DNA of 64,000 nt from Hevea brasiliensis (GCF_030052815.1 NC_079496.1:44913593-44977592), one strand, 5' to 3'; positions 20,996 to 32,811 are shown, counted from the first letter of the stretch. Notes: generated by a model from the letters alone, not told the origin. Program-made: numbers and translations.

Positions 20996-23948
20996 ACCTC
21001 TGATAATTGTCTCTCGGTCTGGATTCAGTGTTTCCTTCCCTTTTCCTGAGTCTTTAGTAACTGAGAAACACAATTTGAAGTGTTTCAGTACTAAATTAAA
21101 TTGTCTCTAACGATAATATTCGATAAGTAATTCACTGAAGGCTATTATTTGCTCAATCACCTAATATACCGACCCTCGATGCGTTTTAGGTAAATTAGGT
21201 TTTAGTGTCATTAATATGTCACATTCGATAGGGTTTTAGGGTTGGTACGTTTTACTAAACTCATTTCCTTGTTTAGTGCATTTTAATGCAACTTGCTGGA
21301 TTCCGGGATACTAGTTTGACCTACCCGGACGACCTAGTTCCCTCAGTTTTCGGGTTTCGGTTAAAACTACAAACTTGTAGATCTATGTCTTATGGAACGC
21401 GGGGCAAAATTTTAGGTCATTCTCAGTTAAGTAGACCAAGTTATGGTCATTATACTATTGCTGGTCAAATGGCATCAAATTAGGTCAATTTTAGGTCAAT
21501 TTGGTCAACTTTGGTTCGGCCAGTTTTTGGACCCGAACTTGTGCAAGCTGTTTGACTTGCTTCTGGTCATTTCTGGGCTTTGGTGTCTTCATAAGACTTG
21601 TAGGTATGGGTCTTAACTATTCATGGTTAAAATTTCAGGTCAATTGGACCTGTTTTGAGTGAGTTATGGCCTAAATACTAACTGCTGCCCAATTGGTCAA
21701 TTTTCAGGCCTCAATTGTACTCAATCCGAATTGGTCATTTTTCATGTCACCTTGCAAGCAGAATTTTGGTATGCTTTCTCAATGAAAGTTGGCACATTTT
21801 ATGCCTAGTTTCACGTCCAATTGGTCTCATACCAATTGAGGTTACACATTTAAAGTTATAGGCTAAAATGCGTACTGCCCTTAATTACCTTGCTTAAACA
21901 TACATCAATGACACATTTACCTTACTATATGTCCACTTCCCTTACCAATTCTGTTTTGGTACATTACCAAAACCATATACCACTTCACTTTAAAGTCACT
22001 TTGGGCAGATTACACACATCCTCAATACACCAAATAAACTCAAATTTACAAAGTCTAAGTACAATCACATATACACCTAAACATTACTTATTCTTACATA
22101 CACTTTACACAACCAATCTATATACATATCCATCAATCCTCAATGTCAATATTCTGCCAATACCTTCATGAACTCATACATTTATCAAAGTGTCCCAAGG
22201 CTGCCGCAAAGCTTCACCATGCCAAAGTGTCCATAATTCGTCAACTTCAATCCCCATTGTACAATCACCACATATACATGGAATTTAACTACTAGGACAT
22301 TAAATCACCCTATTCATCATAATTTCTCATCAAATATATGTAAAATGAATCATCAAATACACAACTCCATGGCTGTCCAAACTGGATATATCAAGAACTC
22401 TTCAAACTTGAAAATTTTCTTCACAAAGCACACACCCATAACATGTACACAAAGTTTAACAAAGCAACATTCAAAAATGTAAACTTACCTATGGTTGGAG
22501 CTTGCTAAACCTTGATTAAACTTCTTGATTTTGGTATCAAGCTCTTCCTTATGATGTGTAGACAATCTTTAATGAAGAAACCTAAGTGATTAGAAGTGAA
22601 ATGAGGGAGAGGATGAAGCTTCAAGCTACACGGCAATGGAGGACTTTCAATTCGGCAAAGTTGAGAGGGTTTGGAGAAGATGAAGTTTCAGGTTGGATAA
22701 TAGATGTACACCTGCCCCATTATTCTTAGTTTATTCCTTTAGTGGTCCACTTACACTAATTAATTCATATAATATGTTAAAGGTGTTATTTACACCATTT
22801 TCACTCCACTTTTGGCTATTTACTTTAGGTACCACCAAATTAATTTTTCATTTTATTTTCTAAGTGTAATATTATTTATTTTTAATAGACATTTAGGTCA
22901 AAAGACAATTCGGGATGTCAAATGACCATAATGCCTCTGTTCGGGTTACATTCCCGATTTTTCGGTAACACCGGGTTTTGTCTGTTTTTCGATTTCTCAC
23001 TTTTCTTTGTACTAATTATTTAATTTTTCTTTGATCTTTCTAATGAGATTTATTCTTCAATAAGGGTCTACTTAAGTCCTAAAATGTTTTCCAGGGTTCC
23101 CCGCAATCCAGGGCTAGTCAACGGTCCATGCCGTGACTTCTCGGTGCGGTCCCCCATCGCTATGGTTCTCGACTCGCTTAACTTGGTTACATTTCTTTGC
23201 TATTATTTTTCCTTTGTTTTTCTTGTATTTTCTTTTCTTGTATTTCATTATTTTATGTCTTCTTACTCATATCGAAGTGTAGTTCTAGGCATCCTAGCTG
23301 TCCGGACAACACTGGTCACCGGAGCAGCAGAACGCACTACCGAACTTAGGGGTGTTACAAATAATCATCATTTTTGGTCAATATTGGACCCTCAAATTTA
23401 ATTGACCAAATTTTGCTCTTACCGAGTTGTCGGTTTATCTTTCATTCTTCTTTCTTTTACTCTTTTTTAATTTAATTTTCATCAATATTTATTCCTATTT
23501 TATGTCATAATAATTATTTACTTGGACAAGTTGGTCAAAAATCATCTCCGAAGACGAAATGACCAAAATGCCCTCTGTTTGGCTTAACAGACTAAAATTG
23601 TGTGTACCGATTGAAAATTTTTTTTAAGTATTTTCTTGGCATTCTAATGCCATAGGAACCTCAATGACCCTTTTCTGGAGTCCCAAAAATTATTTTATGA
23701 ATTTTCTCCCGGGTCCAGGGCTCCTAGTTGCGAGAACCGCAACTTCCCACAGGGTTACCCATCGCTAGGCATTTAACTTGGTTGTATTTTATTTCTAAAA
23801 TTTTTCCTAAATTTTTCTTATTAATATTTGAGTTATTTATGACTCCTCACTCTAGTCTAATTATTTTTCTAGATGTTCTAGCTGTCCGAACCGACACCGG
23901 TCACCGAAACAGTAAAATGTACGTAATTGCTACAGTGAGGGTGTTACA

Positions 23949-24922
23949 GGACACATGTCAGTAGCATGACCCAAACCCGAACAAATTCCACATATCTTAA
24001 CAGTTTGCATATTCCCTACAGCCAACTGCCTTACTAAAGAAGTTAAATCAGAAATCTGTTTCTCAAGGTTAGATGTACTTACCTCATTGACCTTCATAGG
24101 TGTGTGATCCATTCTTATTCCAAACTGCCGAGTATTTGCTGCCATGTTAGCAATCAGCCTCCTTACCTCTTTTGGTGTCTTGTCAACCAAAGCTCCTCCA
24201 CTAGCAGCATCTATCATACTGCAGTCCATTAGTAGAAGTCTCTCATAGAAATACTGAATCAAAAGCTGCTCACTCATTTGATAATGGGGATAACTTGCAC
24301 ATAGTTTCTTAAATCGTTCCCAATACTCATACAAACTCTCTCCATTGTACTGCCGAATGCCATAAATTTCTTTTCTTATGTTGGCAGTACGGGAAGTAGG
24401 AAAATACTTCTCCAGAAATAATTGTTTCATCCCATTCCATGAGTTGACAGGCTCTGACGAAAGTTAATACAACTAATCATTAGCTGTGCCTTCCAGTGAG
24501 AAAGGGAAAGCTCAAAGCTTGATTTGATCCTCTGAAACTCCTTGAGGTTTTATGTTGGAACCCACAACATGAAATTCTTGTAAATGCTTATGTGGATCCT
24601 CACCTGCAAGACCATGAAACTTAGGCAACAAATGGATTAGACCAGATTTCAACTCAAAAGCAACATTTAAAGCAGGGTATTGAATACACAAACGCTATTG
24701 GTTTAGATAAGGAGCAACCAACTCTTTCAAGGTTCTAGCAGCCATGGTTTCGTTTTTAGAATTTGAATCCAAATCCGAATATGAACTTAACTCCCTTGGA
24801 GATTGGACTCCTTCAGATGTACTCAGAATCTGCTTAGCCAATTTTCTCAACTGTTTAGTTGTTTTTTCAACTTCTGGATCAAAGATCAACTCACCATATT
24901 GAGAAGTTTTTATCATAAACAA
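23949..24922 (-). pseudogene. Athila/Tat-like gag, 3' truncated
   Basis: From about 24922: an N-terminal part (MAARTLKELVAPYLNQ, ELKSGLIHLLPKFHGLAGED), then the capsid-like core (GMKQLFLEKYFPTSRTANI, YNGESLYEYWERFKKLCASY, MIDAASGGALVDKTPKEV, LIANMAANTRQFG), a short coiled stretch and a CCHC knuckle (CGICSGLGHATDMC) right at the break. Several TAG or TGA stops lie between 24440 and 24695. The 166-residue open frame 24430-23930 has its last codons in the B LTR. WERFK plus IDAA.GG is the usual Retrotrans_gag pattern of Athila and Tat elements. Confidence 0.85.
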
Positions 24923-25203
24923 AAAGAAATCGAAGTAAAAATAGAAAAATGCCTCAAAACCCTAAAAAACAATGGAATTTGTAAAAGGGTGGGGCCAAGG
25001 AATCCCATGGATTGATTGGTCTTGATCAGAACGTCGTTTCCTTCAAAATAGCTATGGGCTGCCCTTCAAATTCAACCAAAATTCTTAATGAATAGTAACA
25101 CCGTAATTTTTTTTTTTGAAAACCTAAAAACAGCAACAACTCACAAACAAAATTAATAACATAATATCCTAACACTAAAAACATCAAATCCAATAAATTT
25201 CAC

Positions 25204-25221
25204 TCCCCGGCAACGGCACCA
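25204..25221 (-). other. Primer binding site, tRNA-Asp type
   Basis: The minus strand reads TGGTGCCGTTGCCGGGGA, one mismatch to the 3' end complement of plant tRNA-Asp(GTC), TGGCGCCGTTGCCGGGGA. It lies 7 bp from the LTR end at 25229. tRNA-Asp priming is typical of Athila elements. Confidence 0.88.
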
Positions 25222-26992
25222 AAATTCTTGATGGCTATCGAATCCACCAAAAATTAAATTAACTGAAATCATTAATAATGAAATATTTTCTGCAGTAAGT
25301 GGTAAATCTAGGTTGAACCCTAGAGACTAAATTATTAAATTTCGTGCACTTGTATAATGGAAAAAGAAACAAAGGTTGGGGGAGTAATTCACAATCCAAA
25401 GAAGAAATAAAAAATCAGAAATTAAGAACTAAAATTAAATATGAAATTCTTAAATTAAATAAACTTCAATCCAAGGTAATTTGCATTCCAATGCATTGAT
25501 TTGATCATAGACAAAAGAAATACAATTATCTCTTATTGAATACTTAACTTAGATTTACCAAACAGCGAGGTAAAATCCCTAACTTCCCTATACTCATCAA
25601 TTCGAGCCCAGCACTCTTGTTGACTCTAATTATTAACTAAATTGGTGTTAGTAGTATGCCCTAGAGCATATCATTTAGTATGTATCTTGTACATATTTTT
25701 ATTAATAAAAGGCATTTCTACTTTTCCGTTTACATAATATATTTATTTGTAATAGAGAAGGTCCATTGATATTTTGTTAGAAATTCTATTCTTAAGTTGT
25801 TAAGAATATGATTGATAGTATTTCTAGTATAAAGTATCATAAATAGGTTCACAAGGATACGTGACAATAAGGACATGACTTATCCAGAAAGATTGTATTC
25901 ATGTTTATTCCCAAGTTATTTATATGAGATATAAATAAGATGGAATGGTGAGTCTCATGCCATATGACAAACATGATAGGCACTTATATATGATAAGTAG
26001 GTCAAACCAGTGACACTTATGACAAGCACATGGAGTTTACTCTTGTCAATGTATTGTCATAAATCATATCAGTGCATATAATCTCTGGACCTGAGATAGC
26101 ACAGTTATCTTGTATATAGGTGGTTTGAGTTTGATACTACTTTCATACTTGTACTGTGTATAGGTATATGGGCATGTGTTGGCTCCTACTAGTTATATAT
26201 GGAGGTAGGTGTTGATCAAGATGGAATCTGTTCCTCTAAGTAAATAGGGATAAAATCCTATGTTCATTTAATTGTTCTTAATGTTTCAAGTTCCTGGCTA
26301 GGACAGATAGATTTAATCAGAAAAGAGTTTCTGATGAGAAAATCTTTTTAATTAAGAACTGGAATTAAAAGAGAATATAATATTCATAGCAAATAGGATT
26401 TAACATAAACCATGACTCCAACTTGAATTGGGATTTTGTAACAGAGAGATTCTAGTGCATGGTAACATATGATTATAGGTTCATTTAAGGTAAACCTTAT
26501 TACTGATTGGGTGGCCATGGCATGCTATGCTAGGTGTTAACCATGGTCTATGAGGTGCATAAAATAATTTAGAGAAATCATTTATGGTAAGAAAGAGTTC
26601 TGATGATATTAAGAGTTGATATCATGTCTCATTGCCAATTAGTGATGAGCCTAGTAAGTCACACACATACACAAGTAATCACCAAATTAAACATGATTTA
26701 ATTAATTAATTAAAGAGTTTAATTGATTAATTAAATAGGTTTGGTTTGCAATTAGATTGCAAAGTCCCTAGCATGACTTGAAACCAAATCTAGATTATTG
26801 GATGTATAGTATAAGTTAAATTTATATTTAAAGTGTTTAAATATGAATTTAATTAATGAGAAATTAATCAATAAAGATTAATTAATTGATTTATATTTGA
26901 TATAAATTAATTAGAAGAAGAGAAATAATTATTTCGGGTTGAGAACTCAAAATTAAGACACAGAGGCATTTTGGTCATTTCACAAGGTGACA

Positions 26993-27223
26993 TGTCACGA
27001 CCCAGGGATGGGGTTGGGACGTGCTTGTTCAACCAGCTACGCACTGGGGTGGAAACTTCGTGTCCCACATCGGAAACGGGAAGAAAATATTTGGGCCATA
27101 TATGTGGGAGCTTTCCTCACCTGGTCAGCGCGCTTTTGGGAATGAAACCTCCCAAGGGACAAATCCGTGAGGCCCATGGGCCAAAGCGGACAATACTAAC
27201 TGGAGAAGGATCGGGCTGTTACA
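26993..27223. mobile_element. TRIM-like small LTR unit, 231 bp
   Basis: Begins TGTCACGACCC, ends GGGCTGTTACA, and is flanked by TGACA at 26988-26992 and 27224-27228. The sister copia LTR near 60635 lacks it, which proves a clean insertion. It contains GTCCCACATCGG and CCAAAGCGGACAATA, motifs I recall from small non-coding LTR units widespread in flowering plants. It is GC-richer than its surroundings. It could be a solo LTR of a TRIM or of a larger unknown element; no coding capacity. Confidence 0.85.
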
Positions 27224-27414
27224 TGACATGTGGCACCATGTGATGGTGACACATGGCACTACACATAAGCTTGCCAAATGTCTTTTTATCATGTAAGATG
27301 ATTAAAATTAAGATTAAATATAGGTTTGACACTTGGCACAATGTGATTGTGTCAATTAAACTTAGAGCCAATTAGAAAGTGACATGTGGCAAGGGTTTTA
27401 AGTGGTGACCTAGC

Positions 27415-27422
27415 TATATAAG
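27415..27422 (+). promoter_or_regulatory. TATA box in the copia LTR
   Basis: TATATAAG in the context GACCTAGC...TGTT, conserved at 60819-60826 and 61526-61533 in the right-hand copia LTR. It is the likely RNA polymerase II TATA box of this family. Confidence 0.7.
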
Positions 27423-28501
27423 TGTTGTTATGAAAAGAAAAAAAAAAAAGCTGCTACCTCTTCTTTGTGCCGCCACCTTGAAAGGCTTCTCCCTTCTTTT
27501 CTTTTCATCTCTCATCTATTCTAAGAGATTAGCAAACAATCTTTTGAATTAAAAATACTAGAAATCGTTTCTAATGTTCTGTTTACATCTTTAATCTCTC
27601 AAAAGGCAAAACTTGATTTTCTAATTCATAGAAAAAGCTTTAGAAGTTGTTCAAAGGCTGCCATAGGTGAACTTAGTGTGGAAAAGCTAGAGGAACAACA
27701 TCTGGTGTCCTAAAGATGCATCCCAATGGTACAAATACACTGCAGTACATCAAGAGGTTAGTGTATTTATTCTTGATTTAATCTAGGATTCTAAAATTAA
27801 TCTGATTATTTCTAAAATCTTAAATGGCAAATATAGATCAAAAAATATATTAAAAGAGTTTTAATATGTTGTTTATCATTGAAATCAAATAGGTAAAAAT
27901 AAATCATGCATGATACATGTGACCCTAGATGAAAATTTTTAAATTCAATGTTATAAACTTGTGTTTTTCATGCTTCCGCTCCTTCAATTGGTATTAAGCA
28001 ATCCTCATCAAATTAATAATTGCTTTAAGAATAGAAGGTAGTTAAGCTGAACAACAATTTTTGAAGTATAAATCATTTAATTCACCCTATTATTTCCTTA
28101 AATTTGTATCGAAAACTGGGATCATAATCAATAAAACCTAATTGCTACTCATGTTCAATCTTACACAACAGTTATGGATTATGAAGATGAACTAGCAATT
28201 GATCACATCAAACAATTAACTAATAGGCCTTTTTAGCAAATCATTCAATAGATCAAAGACAATGAAATCAGAAAACAATAGATATTCAAAAAGACATAAA
28301 TTAAATTAAGAACCTGATCTCACAAATCACGCAAAAGAACTTGAATCCCTTGAACTGAATTAAAAACTTAGCCACTCATGTTCATGGCTTATAGAAAATT
28401 AAAGAAGAAAATTGAAAAAAACTAGAATGTGAATTGAGAACGAAAGTCTGATTCTAAGGTCGAGAGGCTGCTAAATGCTTTTTGTTGGCTGCTGCCTCTT
28501 C

Positions 28502-28511
28502 TATATATAAT
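28502..28511 (-). promoter_or_regulatory. TATA box in the Athila-like LTR
   Basis: The minus strand reads TTATATATAG, followed by AAGAGGCAGCAGCC, about 570 bp into the LTR from its element-sense start. Plausible polymerase II promoter. Confidence 0.55.
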
Positions 28512-29091
28512 AAATCGCCTAGGGTTAGGTTTAAGAGTCTTTCTCTCTATCAAAAACTGCAACTGGAGCAAAATTAGGAAACTGATTATTGACAGATACA
28601 CGACCCGTGTATCACTACATGGCCCATGCCCGTGTAACTTACTAGAGCTAAATGGGTATGTCTTGCATTGGCACAGAAGGTTACACGAGTGTCCAGGATT
28701 TACACGGGTCAAGTTACAATGCCCGTGTACTTTGTTTCTTCCTCGATTCTCTGGATTTCTTCTGGTAGAATGTTACACGGGTTCATGGTTGTACTTACAC
28801 GACTCGTGTACTTTGTAGCAACAACGCTTCTCAATCCTTTGACCTTTCCAAGCTTCCTTCCATACTTCTATGTTCTGGGATTTCACCAAAACCATGAAAA
28901 ATACAGTAAGAGTCAAATTATTGCAAAAGCTAAAAATTTCTCCATTTAACATAATTATTTCATTAACTCTCTAAATATATGCCTAAAAGATAGTTATACT
29001 TTAATCAACTGAATTAGGCATAAAAATATCCTAGAAACACTAAATGTGATGGGAGTAAAATTAATAAATTATGCACTTATCACACTTCCTT

Positions 29092-32000
29092 TGTAACACC
29101 CCTATATTCGATAGTGCGTTCTATTGTTCCAGAGACCAGTGTCTGTCCGGACAGCTAGAATGCTTGGGACTACACTTAAATGTTAGTGAAGAGACATGAA
29201 ATAATGAAATACAATAGAGGAAAATACAAGAAAAACAAAGGAAAAATAAGAGCAATGAAATGTAACTAAGTTAAACGAGCCAAAAATCGTAGCGATGGGT
29301 GACCGCATTGGGAAGTTGCGGCGAGGACCGTTGATTAGCCCTGGACCGTGAGGAACCCTGTGAAGTATTTTTAAGACTTAAATAAACATCAATTGAAGTA
29401 TAAATGACATTGGAAATGTCAAAGAAAAATTAATTAATTAGTACAAAGAAAAATAAAAAATCGAGAAACTGATAAAAATCGGTGCTACCGAAAAATTGAA
29501 AATACAATCTGAAGAGGGGCATTTTGGTCAATTGGCATGCCGAGTTGCCTTTTGACCTAAATTTCCATTAAAAATAAATGATATTAAACTTTGAAAATGC
29601 CATGAAAATTAAAAGTGTGGTACATATTATAAATAGTGAAAGTGTGGTGGCAAAATTGCAAAATTATGAAACTTTAATTAATTAAACCTTAAAATTAAGT
29701 TAGTGCTCCATTAAGGGGAACTAGTGGACATATAGTATAGCATATTGGGATAGAAAATCTGTCATCTTCAACCTCACAAACAAACCAGTCAAAAACCTCC
29801 CAAGAAGTTCCTCCATGGCCGAACTTGAAGGACCTCTATGCATCCTTGATCCAAGCTTCCATTTGTTAAGGTTTCTTCATTAAAAGTGATCACCACATCA
29901 TGAGAAACATATAGGCAGCAAAAGGAAGAAGGAATTTGAAGATTTACAAGCTTGGAAAAAGTTAGATTCAAGGTAAGTGCTCATTTCCTCTCCATTTCTT
30001 CATTAATGTTTGTCTTGGTGTTGAGATAAGTTGACTTGTTAAAGAAATTGAAAGTTTTGATGAATATGGACAAAGCACCAAATTGGCAGCCATGGAATAT
30101 CAAGGTTAATGAATTATTTCTTCATGTAAATGGTGTTTTGAGGTGTTGATTTAAGTTCTTGAATGTATAGGAGTGATTTACCATGTATATAGTTTGAATT
30201 GTAAGTTTAAAAATTGAAAATGGAAGCTTAATGTATATGTGTAACTTGGGCAGCCTTATGGTGAAGATTGGAAGTGTGTAATTCATGGAAAGTTTGTTAA
30301 ATTAGGGTACTAAAAGTGGCAGCATATGTATATGATTTAGTAGTTAATATATATGTAATTTGATGATGAAAGTTATATATAATGGTTAGGAGTATTATGT
30401 GGATATATTGTTTAGAATTGGATATTGTGAATTGGAAGTGTAATTGGTGCATTGTAAATTGGTTATATTCTGCCAAAGTGACTATAATGTAAAGTGATGA
30501 ATGGTTGTGGTATGATACAAATGCAGAATTAGGTTTAGGAAGTGAAGTATAGCTAGTTGAATGTGTGATTGGTTGATGCTTCAAAAATGTATTAAGGGCA
30601 GTATGTGTTTTAGGCTATAAATGGAATTGTGTGACTCCAATTAGTATGAGGCTAATTGAAGGTAAAACTAGGCACAAAATGTGCTAACTTTCATGTTTGA
30701 AGCCTACCTAAATTCTATCCAGAAAGTGACATGAAAATTGACCAAATCCGGATTGGTGACTTTTGCAAACTTGAAAATTGACCATTTGAACAGCAGTCAG
30801 TATTTTGGCCATAACTCACTCAAAACAGATCCAAATGACCTGAAATTTATATGGTTGGAAAGCTTAGACATAGGGCTATAATTTTGGTTAAGACCACCAA
30901 ACCCAAAAATGACCATAAGCAAGTCAAAATGCTTGCACAATTTCGGGTATAAAACCTGCTAGAGTTGGAAATTAAAAATGACCTAAGTTTGCCATTTTAG
31001 TGCAACCTGTCCAGCATTGGTAAAATGACCATAACATGGTCTAGTAAACTCTAAATGACCTAAAATTTATGACAAAATTTCAATAAGACATAGAGCTACA
31101 AGTTTGTAATTCTGACCAGAACCCAGAAACTGAGGGAACTAGGTCATCCGGCTAAGTCAACACAGCATACCAAAATCCGATAAATTGCAATAAAATGCAA
31201 TACACTTGAAAATGAAATTGGTAATATATACCAACACTAAAGGACTATAAAATGTGACATATTGGTAACATTAAAATTAATTCATCTAGTGTGTATTAAA
31301 GGTCAACATTATAGGTTGACTAATGAAATGAATTGAAGGGAATAGTACTAAGAAAATTAGATATTGGATTTTATTGTTAGAAATAATTTAAATGAGTACT
31401 GAAACACTTTAAATTGTGTGTTTCAATTAGCAAAGACTCAGGGAAGGAGAAAGAACCACTGAGTCAAGGCCAAGAGGCTATTGATTAGAGGTTTATGCAC
31501 AATAGTTATTTCTTTTAAATTTTCAGTTAAAATAAATTATGACAATTTGTATTTTATTGCTTAAATTGTAGAAAATTTGTTCGAATGATATTTGATGGAT
31601 ACTTATTACTTGAAAAATATTGCAAATGGTTTGAAACCACAGCTACCATTTATATTGATTAAATTCCTCGCTAGCTTATCTAGTGGGATGAATTGGCTTT
31701 GAATTCTGTCTCTGGCTGAAGTGTTGAGGTGTGTGCCAGTTGAGGATGAATAGGATGAGTGCTCATATAATTGCTAGCTAGCTATGTTATTCCTCATTAG
31801 GCATTGACTTTTGGGACAAATTGGACTTTGGAATCATGATTAAGCTGTGTGTGTGATTTATTGATATTCATTGAGACATTGTGAAATGGAGTTTAATTCT
31901 TTATGACATTATCTGCCTTTTGAATTTAACTATGATTTTAAGTATGCATAGTTTATATGATTTATGGTTTTAAATTGCATTTTCTTAATGTTGTGCACCA

Positions 32001-32656
32001 CTGAGACATTGACTCAGCGATAGCTTTTTCATTGTTGTCGCAAGTAAGTAGACAGCAGACAGAGCAGCAGAGTAAGCTGCTTGTGCTACACTTTTGGGAT
32101 TTTACCGGGTATATTGAGTATACCACCTCCTTGTAATTTCTGTTGTAATGTATGTGAACTGTATGTATATATTGTACTTGGTCTTAAGCAGTTGTAAACT
32201 AAAGTTGTAATATATTTATTTCTTATCTCAGCTTTTGAACTACTCAGTCATTTTGTAGTCTATCTTTGGAAATACTAAAAATTAATATTGAATTGAGTTT
32301 GACAAATGTTGAGAAATTTATTTGTGTTGAACTATTATTGGAGTTTGGGATTGAACAAATATATTGGAAGTGCTTTTTACAAGGTTTTGAAGAACTGTTT
32401 TATTCAAAATACAGATGGCACTCTGCCAAAATATTTAGAGAAATTATTGATACTTCAGATGTGTTATTTGGTTTCACTTCAGTTAAAAAAATTTTTTTAA
32501 CACCTGTCAAAAGTGCTCACCACTGTAAAAAGAAATAAGAATAGGTTTAAAAATCCCTTGTAGTGTATCTAATGGGTTATCAGTAGATGAAGTTGGGTAA
32601 TTCATTAGGTATACTACGAGATCATGTTATGCCTTACGGAGGGGTAAGATGTGACA
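29092..32656 (+). repeat. Element C 5' LTR
   Basis: Starts TGTAACACCCC, ends TAAGATGTGACA. In order: conserved start box with the palindrome CTGTCCGGACAG (about 29144-29155), 5S-like block (29268-29322), splice donor ATTCAAG|GTAAGTGC (intron G at 29973), LTR modules (about 30640-31150), and hairpin CTGAG/CTCAG preceded by TGCACCA (32001-32017). Open frames within it repeat in every LTR and look non-coding. Confidence 0.93.
29268..29322 (+). promoter_or_regulatory. 5S rRNA promoter-like block in the C 5' LTR
   Basis: AAGTTAAACGAGCC, then AGCGATGGGTGACC, then GGGAAGTTGCGG. From memory, plant 5S rRNA has AGTTAAGCGTGC (box A) and GGATGGGTGACC plus GGGAAGTCC (box C). GATGGGTGACC and GGGAAGT match exactly with 5 instead of 4 bases between them; the box A-box C distance is about 7 nt shorter. 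It recurs in nine other LTR copies. Pol III activity is not shown. Confidence 0.5.
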
Positions 32657-32664
32657 TGTCTTAG

Positions 32665-32676
32665 TGGTATCACAGC
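32665..32676 (+). other. Primer binding site of element C
   Basis: TGGTATCACAGC, one mismatch to the initiator tRNA-Met site TGGTATCAGAGC, eight bases after the LTR end. Confidence 0.85.
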
Positions 32677-32811
32677 TAGTTTTTAAATTCTGTTTTAACC
32701 TGTAAATTGAACATTCTTTCTTCATAGTACAACTACTCAATGTCATGATTTGATACATACAGTACATTACATTATAAATATGTACTAACGGGAGGAAATC
32801 TCCTTATGTTA

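Larger units (their letters stand above)
19207..23359 (-). repeat. Solo LTR of a C/E-type Tekay element
   Basis: Plus-strand ends are TGTCACACCC and GGGTGTTACA, flanked by AATAA at 19202-19206 and 23360-23364. The uninterrupted left LTR of B (about 13870) has a single AATAA, which proves the insertion. It is homologous, in reverse, to the LTRs of C and E (for example GGCATAACATGATCCCGTAG). There is no interior, so it is a solo LTR left by LTR-LTR recombination. At 4.15 kb it is longer than C's LTRs, partly through tandem repeats. Hairpin CTGAGACA/TGTCTCAG at 19832-19848; splice donor G at 22498; 5S-like block at 23184-23131. Confidence 0.93.
11933..23948 (-). mobile_element. Element B: internally deleted Tekay-type element
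   Basis: The minus-strand element has a very short interior (14467-15662, about 1.2 kb) between long LTRs. The left LTR (11933-14466) lacks its distal part because A inserted in it. The right LTR (15663-23948) holds a solo LTR. The interior keeps a primer site, part of gag with zinc knuckles, and a purine tract, but has no protease, RT, RNase H or integrase. B sits in the gag of the Athila-like element; the flank after 23948 is GGACA, and the matching left flank is outside the window. Confidence 0.88.
15663..23948 (-). repeat. Element B right LTR, interrupted by a solo LTR
   Basis: Ends are TGTAACACCCC and GGGTGTTACA. Without the nested LTR and one TSD (4158 bp) it is about 4.13 kb. It contains the hairpin CTAAGCA/TGCTTAG with loop TTGC (16413-16430), an AT microsatellite, a 22-bp repeat array, the splice donor (G at 18731), LTR modules (about 18010-18500) and the 5S-like block (23780-23737). 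Confidence 0.88.
25646..27986 (+). repeat. Ty1/copia solo LTR
   Basis: Runs from TGTTAGTAGTATGCC to GCTCCTTCA and is flanked by ATTGG at 25641-25645 and 27987-27991. No copia interior follows, so it is a solo LTR, about 2.1 kb once the nested 231-bp unit and its TSD are removed. It is homologous to 1-190 (reverse) and 59313-62099. Nothing else in this stretch looks coding. Confidence 0.93.
23949..29082 (-). mobile_element. Athila/Tat-like gypsy element, truncated
   Basis: On the minus strand: 5' LTR (29082-25229), tRNA-Asp primer site, then gag, cut by B at 23948. The gag type, the primer site and an LTR start TGATAAGTGCATAATTTATT are typical of the non-chromodomain OTA branch (Athila/Tat). 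Pol should lie beyond B, outside the window. The element sits against 9 bp (29083-29091) that join the D LTR at 41081, so it probably inserted in the D 3' LTR. Confidence 0.85.
25229..29082 (-). repeat. Athila-like 5' LTR, interrupted by a copia solo LTR
   Basis: Plus-strand ends are TGATGGCTATCG and GCACTTATCA (element-sense start TGATAAGTGCATAATTTATT). Net length is about 1.5 kb once the copia insertion (2346 bp including one TSD) is removed. A minus-strand TATA box lies at 28502-28511. GC-richer motifs of the ACACGGGC / GCCCGTGT type occur at 28600-28810, a feature common in LTRs of this branch. Confidence 0.88.

Noticed and set aside
22200..22700. Possible host exon (CCATGGCTG and similar words) in the solo LTR
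   Set aside because: Matches the C and E LTR segments around the splice donor; no protein homology seen.
25204..25221. A tRNA-Asp gene fragment
   Set aside because: Only the 18 bases complementary to the tRNA 3' end are present, at the expected distance from an LTR; this is a primer site.
26993..27223. Considered as a Cassandra TRIM with a 5S promoter
   Set aside because: No box A or box C words such as GATGGGTGACC occur in it; only TG...CA ends and a TSD support a TRIM-like unit.
28600..28810. ACACGGGC/GCCCGTGT words as a separate mobile unit
   Set aside because: They are spread through the Athila-like LTR without ends or TSDs, and similar words are common in LTRs of this branch.
30297..30584. 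Open frames of 60-100 codons within the C and E LTRs, and the similar ones at 39079, 45091, 51058, 32266, 40692, 46777 and 52748
   Set aside because: They recur only because the LTRs recur, have no domain signature, shift or stop between copies, and lie in AT-rich LTR sequence.
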